From positions 1-64,000 of the forward strand of contig URWD01000001.1 in NCBI GenBank assembly GCA_900551525.1: DNA of 64,000 nucleotides. The letters run 5' to 3'. Of this stretch, positions 43,102 through 52,872 are shown piece by piece; within the stretch, counting starts at the first letter, position 1, and each line of letters begins with the position of its first letter. The notes under the pieces are model-generated. The model saw only the letters and a list, made by a program, of their open reading frames with translations. It was not told where the DNA came from and ran no database searches. The stretch comes from an uncultured Mycoplasmatota bacterium (GTDB lineage Bacteria; Bacillota_I; Bacilli_A; RF39; UBA660). A program made the translations under genes and the position numbers.

Positions 43102-43499
43102 ACTATTTAGATTTAATTAATATAAAATATTCATGTAAGAAAGGATTATTTGTTTTAATTGTAATTTTTATGACTCTTTTAGTATATGTTTTAAATTTAA
43201 ACATGTATGAAAGTTTTAATACCTATGGTTATGTACAAGATGAATTATTAAATATTAAAATATCTATACAAACCCCTGATATGTTAACTAATCTAAAGTA
43301 TATAAAAATAGGAAGTAATAATTATAAAGTGGAAATTAAAGAGATAAGTGATATGTTACTTGATGAAGAAAATTTTATTAATTATCAAATAGTTAAAATG
43401 AAAATAGATGAAAGATTAAATAATAACCAAGTATTTGAAATATGTATTTTTTATAATGAAGAAAAAGTATATAAAAAAATTTTAAAATTGTTATTTTAG
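43098..43499 (+). CDS. Small membrane protein of the bacteriocin cluster (accessory or immunity)
   Basis: 133 residues. One transmembrane segment near the start (about 16-36), then an extracytoplasmic domain (YKVEIKEISDMLLDEENFIN, FEICIFYNEEKVYKKIL). ATG overlaps the transporter stop (ATGA). Its place suggests either a transport accessory protein, as in HlyD-like partners but much shorter, or the immunity protein for the peptides downstream. No family match. Confidence 0.6.
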   Translation: MNYLDLINIKYSCKKGLFVLIVIFMTLLVYVLNLNMYESFNTYGYVQDELLNIKISIQTPDMLTNLKYIKIGSNNYKVEIKEISDMLLDEENFINYQIVKMKIDERLNNNQVFEICIFYNEEKVYKKILKLLF

Positions 43500-43508
43500 G
43501 AGGTAAAT

Positions 43509-43643
43509 ATGGAGATTTTAAGTAATGAAAAAATGAATAGTATTAATGGTGGAGGAAGGTCAATTTGGTTTATAATTGGCGGTATTGGAACCTTTTTATT
43601 AGGGTTCTTAAACGGATTTGTAAATCCTAAAAAATGTAACTAA
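43509..43643 (+). CDS. Double-glycine bacteriocin precursor A (44 residues)
   Basis: Reads MEILSNEKMNSINGG, then GRSIWFIIGGIGTFLLGFLN and GFVNPKKCN. The 15-residue leader has the LSxxxxxxIxGG pattern read by C39 peptidases, giving a 29-residue mature peptide. It is hydrophobic, has a GxxxG motif (GFLNG), one Cys and a basic C-terminus. AGGAGG precedes the ATG at 43509, 9 bases after the previous stop. The peptidase-containing exporter lies upstream. Class II bacteriocin by layout; activity untested. Confidence 0.75.
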   Translation: MEILSNEKMNSINGGGRSIWFIIGGIGTFLLGFLNGFVNPKKCN

Positions 43644-43654
43644 GGAGGAAAATT

Positions 43655-43816
43655 ATGATATTAAAAAATGAAGAGTTAGCTGTTATTGATGGTGGAGGAT
43701 TCACTGCAACGTTTTTCAATTCTATTGCTAGACTTGGTAAAACAATATATGATATTGGTTATGAAGTGGGTTCATCTGTTAGAAGATTGCTTGGAAGAAC
43801 TTTATGTAAAATTTAA
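43655..43816 (+). CDS. Double-glycine bacteriocin precursor B (53 residues)
   Basis: Reads MILKNEELAVIDGG, then GFTATFFNSIARLGKTIYDI and GYEVGSSVRRLLGRTLCKI. The 14-residue leader ends GG and fits the LxxEELxxIxGG rule. The mature 39-residue peptide is amphipathic and cationic, with a GxxxG motif (GYEVG) and one Cys near the C-terminus. AAGGAGG precedes the ATG. Together with precursor A it looks like a two-peptide (class IIb) bacteriocin; the second peptide could also be a pheromone, but no two-component system is nearby. Confidence 0.75.
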   Translation: MILKNEELAVIDGGGFTATFFNSIARLGKTIYDIGYEVGSSVRRLLGRTLCKI

Positions 43817-43834
43817 AAAGGCTTATGCCTTTTT
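43815..43834 (+). terminator. Terminator of the bacteriocin operon
   Basis: AAAAAGGC (43815-43822), loop TTAT, GCCTTTTT (43827-43834). Confidence 0.8.
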
Positions 43835-43961
43835 GGTACAGATTGGTATTTGTCTTTGGATGAAGATAGAAAATATAACTTGATTAAATAAGAAAAAAGT
43901 AATATTTGTGGTAAATACTAGCATAACTTTGCGAAAATAGTGCAAAATTTGAAGAAAAATG

Positions 43962-43990
43962 TTGATAATGCTTAAACCTGATGTTATAAT
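43962..43990 (+). promoter_or_regulatory. Sigma-A type promoter of rpsU
   Basis: TTGATA (43962-43967), a 17-base spacer and TATAAT (43985-43990), about 25 bases before the rpsU SD. Confidence 0.8.
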
Positions 43991-44021
43991 ATTTATTGTA
44001 ACAAGAAGGGAGGGAATGAAT

Positions 44022-44207
44022 TTGACAAAGGTAGTTGTGCAAAATGGTAATGTTGATTTAGCATTAAAAAAGTTTAAAGCAAAAGTTGCAAGAAGTGGAG
44101 TCCCTTCTGAAATAAAGAAAAGAAAACATTATGAAAAACCAGGCGTTAGAAGAAGAAATGAAATAAAAGAAGGAATTAAAAACTCTCATAAAAGAAATCG
44201 AGGCTAA
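44022..44207 (+). CDS. rpsU: 30S ribosomal protein S21
   Basis: 61 residues beginning (TTG) MTKVVVQNGNVDLALKKFKA and ending in the basic RRNEIKEGIKNSHKRN tail, as in S21. The TTG at 44022 lies 8 bases after GGAGG (44009-44013); the in-frame ATG at 44016 is only 2 bases away from it and is too close. The yqeY gene starts 2 bases after the stop, the usual Bacilli order. Confidence 0.92.
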   Translation: MTKVVVQNGNVDLALKKFKAKVARSGVPSEIKKRKHYEKPGVRRRNEIKEGIKNSHKRNRG

Positions 44208-44209
44208 TT

Positions 44210-44656
44210 ATGTACGAAAAAATTAATGAAGATTTAAAAAATGCAATGAAAAGCAAAGATACTTTTAAATTATCTGTGCTTAGAATGCTTAAAAGTGCTT
44301 TACAATTAGAACAAATATCTAAAAAACATGAGCTAGATGATAATGAAATAGCTGCTGTTTTAAAAAAACAAGTTAAAGTAAGAAAAGATTCTTTGGAAGA
44401 ATATAAGAAATATAATAAAGAAGATGAAGTTGAAAAACTAGAAAAAGAAATATCTGTATTATCTGTTTATTTACCTGAAGAATTAAGTGAAGAAGAAATA
44501 GAAAAAATAGTTTTATCAGCTATAGATGAAATTAAACCTACAAGTATGAAGGACATGGGACTTGTAATGAAAAAAGTTGGTGAGCTTCTAGTAGGTAAAA
44601 ATGCTGATATGTCATTAGTTAGTAAACTTGTTAAAGAAAAAATAATGTCAAATTAA
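44210..44656 (+). CDS. yqeY: GatB/YqeY-domain protein
   Basis: 148 residues. Family pattern: MYEKINEDLKNAMKSKDTFK, LSVLRMLKSALQ, VRKDSLEEYKKYNKEDEVEK, then LPEELSEEEIEKIV and MKDMGLVMKKVGELLVGKNA. It resembles the tail of GatB and may bind tRNA; its exact role is not known. Coupled to rpsU. Ends at a strong bidirectional terminator. Confidence 0.93.
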   Translation: MYEKINEDLKNAMKSKDTFKLSVLRMLKSALQLEQISKKHELDDNEIAAVLKKQVKVRKDSLEEYKKYNKEDEVEKLEKEISVLSVYLPEELSEEEIEKIVLSAIDEIKPTSMKDMGLVMKKVGELLVGKNADMSLVSKLVKEKIMSN

Positions 44657-44695
44657 AAATAATCATACGGGTTAAAATCGTATGATTATTTTTTT
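44655..44695. terminator. Bidirectional terminator
   Basis: A 15-bp stem from AAAAATAATCATACG (44655-44669) and CGTATGATTATTTTT (44679-44693) lies between yqeY and the convergent ger operon. Confidence 0.85.
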
Positions 44696-44696
44696 A

Positions 44697-45704
44697 TTAT
44701 TTATTTGATAGTTTCTTTATACTAAACAATAAAATAAATATTATTATAAAACCACCGCATACATAAGGAAAAACATTGTATAAAATCATGGCATTATAAA
44801 AATTGTTAGAAAAATAAGTATTTACTAAATAAAGAATTCCAAAAGACATTAAAAATGGCACTATATTGTTTTTTATATTTAATGTTTCTTTTATTTTAAG
44901 AATAAATATACTTAAAGAAATAAATAAATCAAAGAACCAATTGATACATATAAAGTTTTCTATATTTTCAATAAATTTAAAGAACCTAATTCTCCTTAGT
45001 ATTGTATATTCAGGGTAACTATATACATTTATCATTTCTCCCAGAATTAGACTAATTGTGAATGCTACCATAATTAAAGTACATGAAGAAAGTAAATAAT
45101 ATTTTAAACTAGATTTAAATTCTAGTTTTTCATTTATCAAGGTAAATATTGGACTTGTTGATATTACGGCATATATTAGTGATGCTTTAAATATTGAGGT
45201 TGTTTTAACAGCTAAAATAGGAAATAAATTGTCATAATGAAATTCATTAGTTAAAAGAAGTGTTTTTAAAACAATTATAAATAGACTAAAAAATATTAAA
45301 ACAAATGCTACATTATAAATACCTTTTATTTTTTTTGACGCAAGGAATGATGCCAAAATTAAAAATGGTAAACAGGATATAAGTGATGGAGTAAATGTTA
45401 GAAAATACGAATATAAGAATCCAGATAGAATAACAAATAAAATAAGTAAATTAAATAAAATATAAATTAAGAATATAAGTTTTATAATAATATTTAAAAA
45501 TGTATTTTTCTTGATATATTCTTTGAATGGAACATCTGAAGAAACTTTATTTATTAAGAAAAGTATTATAATTCCAATTAAGGTTCCTAGAATAAATGCT
45601 ATACAGGTATCTGTGTTACTCAGCTCACAAATTCTAGCAAAACCACCACCTAGAAATAGAAAGTGAGCTAAAAAGTAAATGAATAAATTAGTATTTTTTT
45701 TCAT
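44697..45704 (-). CDS. gerAB: Spore germination receptor subunit B (GerAB/GerKB family)
   Basis: 335 residues, about ten transmembrane helices, APC-superfamily spore permease. It begins NTNLFIYFLAHFLFLGGGFA and has a loop near YPEYTILRRIRFFKFIENI that matches GerB proteins. The B subunit binds the germinant in the inner spore membrane. It overlaps the gerAC-like gene by 4 bases, as part of a gerA-gerC-gerB operon. Confidence 0.88.
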   Translation of the reverse strand: MKKNTNLFIYFLAHFLFLGGGFARICELSNTDTCIAFILGTLIGIIILFLINKVSSDVPFKEYIKKNTFLNIIIKLIFLIYILFNLLILFVILSGFLYSYFLTFTPSLISCLPFLILASFLASKKIKGIYNVAFVLIFFSLFIIVLKTLLLTNEFHYDNLFPILAVKTTSIFKASLIYAVISTSPIFTLINEKLEFKSSLKYYLLSSCTLIMVAFTISLILGEMINVYSYPEYTILRRIRFFKFIENIENFICINWFFDLFISLSIFILKIKETLNIKNNIVPFLMSFGILYLVNTYFSNNFYNAMILYNVFPYVCGGFIIIFILLFSIKKLSNK

Positions 45705-46777
45705 GATGCTTTTTCCACCTCGTATATTAGTCCTTTTTTGTTTATATAAAAATTAATATTAGATTTTATGTCTAGTTTTTGCCAATATTCTTTATCTTTT
45801 TTTCTTGTTTTTTTATAATATTTTTCTGTGATTCCTAAAATATCGCTGCCACTTTCTTGTATAGTTTTTATAAATTCTTGTAATTGTTCATTTAATAATT
45901 CACTAAAGTTATTATCTAATTTTTCTAAATTGTCTTTATTTCTAATATTAAAATTGGGATCATTATCAAGTATTCTTCCCATTAAATTACCTTTAATATT
46001 TATAACTCCATTTTCTATAGAACTATCTAGTTTTCCATTATTTATAGCAACTGTAAAATCTAAATTGTCATACTTTATTGTAAAAGTGGGTCTATCAAAT
46101 TCATTTCTTAAAAGATTATATAGTTTTACATAATCATTATTTAATGTTTCTTTGTAATCATAGTCTTTAAATATTATCATGCCATTTATTATAAATTCTG
46201 TTTCTTTTAAATCTATATTAGAAAAACAAGTGTCTATTCCAAATGTTGTTACTTCTTCAACTATTTCATCAAATTTTTTTAGTACATTTGTATTTGAAGA
46301 ATAACTTACATTTTCTAGTAAACTTGTTATGGCATTACTTGCAACAGGATTTTCATCTGTAGTATTATTAAGTAGCATATCTGGTTTTGTATTCATCGAA
46401 GATATAACATAGAAATTTTCCCTGAAATAGGTATTTCTTAAGAATAGGTCTATAATATTATCAAATTTGTTTTGAACTATGGTATCACTTAATACCATAA
46501 GTTTTATATGATTAAAAAGGGGTTGTTTAGCTAGTTTATCTGCAGCACTTTCAATGGCACTTGTTAAGGTATCACCTGAGCCAACTTTAGTGTAGGAAGT
46601 TATTTTTGATGAGTCTTTATCTATCTGATCATTTAAAAGCTCTAAAGTTATAATATATTTATCATTATCATAATCTACGCCGATAGCACTTATAATAGCT
46701 AAATTGTTTATTTCTTTGTAATCATAACAACTGGTGCAAGTAAAAAGTAAAATAATTAAAATTAGTATTTTTTTCAT
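45701..46777 (-). CDS. gerAC: Spore germination lipoprotein (GerAC/GerKC family)
   Basis: 358 residues. Lipoprotein signal with lipobox CTSC (Cys17); the following YDYKEINNLAIISAIGVDYD is the GerC start (WDRREIN..). The C-terminal segment includes FIKTIQESGSDILGITEKYY, typical of GerAC. It is the outer-face lipoprotein of the germinant receptor. ATGA overlaps with its neighbours on both sides. Confidence 0.9.
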   Translation of the reverse strand: MKKILILIILLFTCTSCYDYKEINNLAIISAIGVDYDNDKYIITLELLNDQIDKDSSKITSYTKVGSGDTLTSAIESAADKLAKQPLFNHIKLMVLSDTIVQNKFDNIIDLFLRNTYFRENFYVISSMNTKPDMLLNNTTDENPVASNAITSLLENVSYSSNTNVLKKFDEIVEEVTTFGIDTCFSNIDLKETEFIINGMIIFKDYDYKETLNNDYVKLYNLLRNEFDRPTFTIKYDNLDFTVAINNGKLDSSIENGVINIKGNLMGRILDNDPNFNIRNKDNLEKLDNNFSELLNEQLQEFIKTIQESGSDILGITEKYYKKTRKKDKEYWQKLDIKSNINFYINKKGLIYEVEKAS

Positions 46778-48198
46778 AAGTCCTCCGTTTGCTTAATAAT
46801 ATTTGTATGAGTAAATAAGGTACTTCTTCTTGTATCTTTCTTTAAAGATTTTTTTAGAACTGAATTATTAAAATATTCTTTATTATATGGAGATATTGGC
46901 GCAAAATATGGTTTATTAAATGATTTTGAGGTTGTCGTATATATTAGAAAATAAAATAGTCCTAAAGTTATTCCGTATAAACCAAATAATCCTGATAATA
47001 AGATAAAAATGGCTCGAAAATATCTTAAAGCGTTATTTATTTCAAACGTGGTAAATGTTAGACTTGAAATAAATGTTACGGCAATAACAATAATGGTAAT
47101 CGGGGAGGCAATGCCTGCTGAAACTGATGCTTCACCTAAAACTATAGCTCCAAGTATGGATATAGCTGAACCATAACTTGATGGAAATCTTAAGTCACTT
47201 TCTTTTAAAATTTCACAAACAAAGAGCATAATTAAAGTTTCAATAATAGTAGGAAATGGTACACCACCACGCTCGATCGCAAAATTTAATAACAAATTAG
47301 TAGGTATTGTTTCTTGATTATAATTCATAACTGCGATATATATTGATGGAGCCATCATTGATATTAAAAAAGCACTAATACGAAGTATTTTAATAAAATT
47401 AATATTTTTACCTTTGTTATAATTATCTGTTCCTGGATTAATAAAATCTATGAAAAAAGCTGGAATTATTAAAACAAATGGAGTTGTATCTACCACAATA
47501 GCTATTTTACCTTCTAAAAGAGAGGTTGCAACAATATCAGGTCTTTCTGTTTGCATGTAAGTTGGGTATACACTTTTATTTTCATCTTCAAGTAAAAATC
47601 CAATAGATGAAGAGTCAACAATTCCATCAATATCAATAGTGTCAATTTTTTCTAAAATATTATCTACTAGTTTTTTATCGGCTATATCTTCAAAATAAAG
47701 AACACTTATATTAGTTAGGGTTTTTCTACCAATTGTTCTATTTTCAGTTTTTAAGGTACTGGATTTAATTCTTCTTTTAATAAGTCCAATATTTATTTGA
47801 ATATTTTCTGTAAATGCATCTTTTGGCCCATTAATAGATGATTCAACTTGGCTATCTGATACAGCTCTATTAATATCAGCTCTTGTTTCAATTGCTAGTA
47901 TTTTATTATCTATTATTACTAAACTAAAGCCATTTGTTAGGTAAAATTCACATTTATCTGTATTTTTAATTTCTAAAGTATTCGGAGCAGCAATAAATGA
48001 AGCTATATTACCTTTCGTAATATTGTCTTTTTTTAAAATTAAATTTTTTAAGATATAATCGTTTACTTTATTACTACTTGAAACAGTTTCTAAATATGCA
48101 ATATAGATTTTTTTAAATATATTGATAGTAATACTTTTAATTACTAAGTCAGGACTTTTATTAAATTCGTTTTGAAGTCTATTTATAATCTTATTCAC
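46774..48198 (-). CDS. gerAA: Spore germination receptor subunit A (GerAA/GerKA family)
   Basis: 474 residues. A soluble N-terminal domain (SQVESSINGPKDAFTENIQI, NIGLIKRRIKSSTLKTE), then membrane helices with GGVPFPTIIETLIMLFVCEI and GEASVSAGIASPITIIVIA. These are clear GerA hallmarks. The order A-C-B is common in Firmicutes. The receptor transduces nutrient signals to trigger germination. The ~65 bp before it, divergent from rlmCD, should hold a sporulation promoter, but I cannot assign a sigma-G site with confidence. Confidence 0.92.
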   Translation of the reverse strand: MNKIINRLQNEFNKSPDLVIKSITINIFKKIYIAYLETVSSSNKVNDYILKNLILKKDNITKGNIASFIAAPNTLEIKNTDKCEFYLTNGFSLVIIDNKILAIETRADINRAVSDSQVESSINGPKDAFTENIQINIGLIKRRIKSSTLKTENRTIGRKTLTNISVLYFEDIADKKLVDNILEKIDTIDIDGIVDSSSIGFLLEDENKSVYPTYMQTERPDIVATSLLEGKIAIVVDTTPFVLIIPAFFIDFINPGTDNYNKGKNINFIKILRISAFLISMMAPSIYIAVMNYNQETIPTNLLLNFAIERGGVPFPTIIETLIMLFVCEILKESDLRFPSSYGSAISILGAIVLGEASVSAGIASPITIIVIAVTFISSLTFTTFEINNALRYFRAIFILLSGLFGLYGITLGLFYFLIYTTTSKSFNKPYFAPISPYNKEYFNNSVLKKSLKKDTRRSTLFTHTNIIKQTEDL

Positions 48199-48264
48199 CT
48201 AAATCACCATTTATAATATTTACCAAATAGTGGTATTTATGCTAAAATGTTGTTAGTGATGTTT

Positions 48265-49458
48265 ATGAAAGTTGAAATTTTAAGATTTGATGATTTTGGA
48301 AGAGGCATTTGCTATGTAGATGATAAAGTTACTTTTGTACCATTTAGTATCCCCAGAGATGTTTTAGAAATTGAAATAACCAAAGAAAAGAAAAACTATA
48401 ATGAAGGTAAAATAGTTAAAATAATAAAACCTTCAAAAAATAGGGTAGTTCCACCGTGCCCATATTTTGGTGGATGTGGAGGATGCAGTTATCAAATGCT
48501 TCGTTATGATGAAAATCTTTTAGAAAAACAAAATAATGTAATAAATTATTTTAAAAAGAATGGTCTTTTGATAAATCCAAGTATAATAAAAAATGATAGA
48601 CCTTATAATTATAGAAATAAAATTACCTTAAAAATAGTAAATAGAAAAATAGGTTATTTTAAAAATAATAGTCATGAAATCGTAGAAATTAATAAGTGCC
48701 TTCTTGCAGAAAATAAAATAAATGAAGTAATTAAGTTAATACCTAGTTTAAATATTATAAATGGTGAAGTTATTATAAGAAGTAGTTATAAAGATGAAGT
48801 TCTTATAATAATTAGTACAAATGATAATGTAGAGATATCCAAAATTAAAGATATAAAAAATTTAAAAGGGATTATTTTAAATAATAAAACTATTTATAAA
48901 GATAACTATTTTATCGAAGAAGTAAATGATATTAAATATAATGTGGCTTATGATGCTTTTTTTCAAGTAAATAGATTAGTATGTGCTAAAATGTTTAAAT
49001 TAGCTCAAGATTTTGTAAATGAAGGTGATATTGTTTTAGATTTGTATTCAGGAGTTGGAACATTGAGTCTCAGTGCTGCTAGGAAAGCTAAAGAAGTTGT
49101 AGGAGTTGAAATAAATAAAAATGCTGTAGATAATGCAAATTCAAATGCTAAACTTAATAATTTAACTAATGCTTTATTTATTTATAGTGATGCAGGAGAT
49201 ATTAAAAATTTAGATATAAACTTTAATAAATTAATTGTTGATCCCCCAAGAGCTGGTTTAAGCGAAGATACTATTAATTTTATAAATAAGCGATTACCAG
49301 AAGAAATAATGTATATTTCATGTGATTATCATACGCAAGTAAGAGATTTGAAATTACTTGATGATTATGAAATAATAGATTCATATGTTTGTGATTTATT
49401 TTCTTATACTTATCATGTTGAAAGTATTGTTAGTTTAAAATTTAAAAGTATTAGATAA
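48265..49458 (+). CDS. 23S rRNA (uracil-5-)-methyltransferase (RlmCD/RumA type)
   Basis: 397 residues from the ATG at 48265. TRAM domain at the N-terminus; cluster Cys in PPCPYFGGCGGCSYQ and a later NKCLLAE; Rossmann core VLDLYSGVGTLSLSAARKAK; catalytic IVDPPRAGL and MYISCDYHTQVRDL with the nucleophilic Cys. In Bacillus the RlmCD enzyme methylates two 23S uridines (747 and 1939 in E. coli numbering). Divergent from the ger operon. Confidence 0.92.
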   Translation: MKVEILRFDDFGRGICYVDDKVTFVPFSIPRDVLEIEITKEKKNYNEGKIVKIIKPSKNRVVPPCPYFGGCGGCSYQMLRYDENLLEKQNNVINYFKKNGLLINPSIIKNDRPYNYRNKITLKIVNRKIGYFKNNSHEIVEINKCLLAENKINEVIKLIPSLNIINGEVIIRSSYKDEVLIIISTNDNVEISKIKDIKNLKGIILNNKTIYKDNYFIEEVNDIKYNVAYDAFFQVNRLVCAKMFKLAQDFVNEGDIVLDLYSGVGTLSLSAARKAKEVVGVEINKNAVDNANSNAKLNNLTNALFIYSDAGDIKNLDINFNKLIVDPPRAGLSEDTINFINKRLPEEIMYISCDYHTQVRDLKLLDDYEIIDSYVCDLFSYTYHVESIVSLKFKSIR

Positions 49459-49794
49459 TTGTTAAAAGGCAATACTCCGATTCTTTTAATAGAAAAAAAC
49501 ATATATATTAAAAAAATATAATAAATTCTATTAAACATGAATATCATGTATCAAAAGCAACTAAGCTTATAACTAAAAAAGAGAAAATTGATATATTACG
49601 TTAATTTTAAATGCTTATTTTGAAAAAAATAAGTGTTTTTTTATGAAAAAATTAATTTTTTTGAGGAGTTCGACAAAAAGCAACAAATATCGCATTTTAA
49701 ATGTGCTTTAATATACATTCGAAGGAGGTACATTATGCCAAAATAAATATTTAATAGAAGAATATAATGGGGAAATAAGAAAGATGAGGTTATT
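49459..49794. other. Intergenic stretch with relics of lost genes
   Basis: No intact gene. A frame KHEYHVSKATKLITKKEKI..LR ends at 49604 and is followed by a terminator-like hairpin (GCTTATTT/AAATAAGT, T run near 49634), which suggests the tail of a lost gene. Next, about 49675-49740 (CGACAA..CGCATTTTAAATGTG..GAAGGAGGTACATTATGCC) resembles 5466-5534 upstream of the broken Rpn gene, but its ATG frame is MPK then stop, so this is probably the leader of a second, deleted Rpn copy. Confidence 0.5.
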
Positions 49795-50544
49795 ATGAAA
49801 GAAAAAAGGTTTGGAAGTAATTGTATATATCCAAGTATTTTTAAAGATTACTTTTTAGAGGCAATTAATGAAAGCGGATATAAAAACAAAGTAGTATATA
49901 AAGATTTAGATAACTTAGCAATAAATCTTTATAATATTAAAATAAATATGTATTCTGTTAATATATTCTTAAGTACTATATTTAAACATTATAAAAAAGC
50001 AAAATTTAATGTTTTACAAGTAAAAAAGGTATATCATACAAAAGATTATCAGTTATATAATGCTAAAATAGCTATAAATTATAAGGGCTCAAAGTGGCTT
50101 ATGGATTTAGATGTTGGTAATGCTTTGAAAAAATTTCCTGATGGAATAGAAGAAGTATTAATACTTAAAACTCTAAAGAAAAGGATTATTATAAAGTCAT
50201 ATACTAAAGAGGAAAAACTTGCAGATTTATTTTATAAAATTACTAATAATTTAAATGTTAATGCTATTGATTTATATAATTTATATTTACTTTATTATGA
50301 TGATATTAATGTTCATAATTTAGGTCTAGCTTTAGAAAACTTGTATAATAGTATTTCTAGTGAAACTGATTTTGATACTATTAATAAGAAAATAATTAAA
50401 TTAAGTTTTAGTAAAAAGGTAAAAAGTAAATGGTTACTATTTAAAAATATAAATGAAAGTATAAATATTGAGTATGAAGATATAATATGTTCTCTTTATT
50501 TAATACTTCTTAAATTAAAAGAAAGAAAAATAAAAAAGCCTTAA
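49795..50544 (+). CDS. Hypothetical protein, possibly AbiEii-like
   Basis: 249 residues. The segment EEKLADLFYKITNNLNVNAI then DLYNLYLLYYDD is like the helical part of AbiEii/type IV toxin nucleotidyltransferases (E..lA.Kl..ll.R..kDlyDl), but the GG..lr/DiDf catalytic part is not seen, so it is either a divergent relative or a coincidence. GATGAGGTTATT precedes the ATG. It sits next to gene relics, which suggests a mobile or decaying accessory patch. Its stop overlaps the convergent gene by 4 bases. Confidence 0.5.
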   Translation: MKEKRFGSNCIYPSIFKDYFLEAINESGYKNKVVYKDLDNLAINLYNIKINMYSVNIFLSTIFKHYKKAKFNVLQVKKVYHTKDYQLYNAKIAINYKGSKWLMDLDVGNALKKFPDGIEEVLILKTLKKRIIIKSYTKEEKLADLFYKITNNLNVNAIDLYNLYLLYYDDINVHNLGLALENLYNSISSETDFDTINKKIIKLSFSKKVKSKWLLFKNINESINIEYEDIICSLYLILLKLKERKIKKP

Positions 50545-50924
50545 AGGCTTACAATAAAGGGAATTATAAAAGATATAATCATTACAATAAAATATAATTT
50601 ATAAAGATATGTTTGCCATGGAGATATAGTATTGTTGGGATTATTTTTTGATACATACATGTTTAGTTCATCATTTATTTTAGGTTTCCATAGTAGGTTA
50701 TATTTTAATCTGTCGCTAGTACCATATTCTTCGTTATCAACTTTATACGCATAATGATAGTCATAAATATTTTTTTGATATGTTGTTCTATTTATAACAT
50801 CAGTAACTTGACACTTTATTAAATCCATTTGTTTTATTCTAGTATGAATCATGATCCATTTGTAAAAACAAATGCCAGAAATTGAAAAGAAAATTATGAA
50901 AATTAATGCTATATCTTTAGCCAT
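50541..50924 (-). CDS. DUF3592-like membrane protein
   Basis: 127 residues. N-terminal transmembrane segment (about 5-24), a beta-rich middle (IKCQVTDVINRTTYQKNIYD, YHYAYKVDNEEYGTSDRL) and a second membrane segment at the end. The Y.Y.VD...Y pattern followed by LNMYVSKNNPNNTISP fits DUF3592. Function unknown. Confidence 0.65.
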   Translation of the reverse strand: MAKDIALIFIIFFSISGICFYKWIMIHTRIKQMDLIKCQVTDVINRTTYQKNIYDYHYAYKVDNEEYGTSDRLKYNLLWKPKINDELNMYVSKNNPNNTISPWQTYLYKLYFIVMIISFIIPFIVSL

Positions 50925-50939
50925 GTTTTATCACCTTAA

Positions 50940-52442
<1,503 letters not shown>

Positions 52443-52443
<1 letters not shown>

Positions 52444-52467
52444 AGTGTTTTATTCACTCTTTTTATT
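52443..52467. terminator. Terminator between convergent genes
   Basis: GAGTG (52443-52447) pairs with CACTC (52455-52459), then T run; it overlaps the end of the convergent gene. Confidence 0.65.
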
Positions 52468-52803
52468 TATGCCAAGAGATCCACCTAGAGTACTTGCTAA
52501 TATTAAAACTAAATAGTAAATAAATGTGCTTAAACTAAATATATTTTTAGATGTAAATAAACTTATAATAATTAATACAAGTAAAAATAAACCACCAACT
52601 TTAAGTCCAGCTAGATAACCTTTATTACTTGCTTTCTTACCATTTTTAAGACCAAATATAAAGAATAAACTAATATTAAATATAAATATTAAAAGGTTAG
52701 TTATTGTGGAATTAACACCAATTAAATTAAGTAAACTAGTAATAAAAACTAAAGTTATTAAAAATAATGTATAATATCCTAGATATTTTAATAAATTTTT
52801 CAA
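52450..52803 (-). CDS. TIGR04086-family membrane protein (YrzE-like)
   Basis: 117 residues with four transmembrane helices. The order of helices, the GLKNGKKASNKGYLAGLKVG loop and ILASTLGGSLGIN at the end match the TIGR04086/YrzE family. Function is unknown; in Bacilli it is sometimes near tgt or yajC, as here near tgt. Confidence 0.75.
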   Translation of the reverse strand: MKNLLKYLGYYTLFLITLVFITSLLNLIGVNSTITNLLIFIFNISLFFIFGLKNGKKASNKGYLAGLKVGGLFLLVLIIISLFTSKNIFSLSTFIYYLVLILASTLGGSLGINKKSE

Positions 52804-52872
52804 AATATAATCACCTAATAAATACTATGTTTAAAAACCTTTCATTATTACCATAATATTATTGGTGATATT

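Noticed and set aside
43686..43883. 65-residue frame overlapping the second bacteriocin precursor
   Set aside because: It lacks an SD, runs out of frame over a gene with a clear SD and leader motif, and crosses the terminator.
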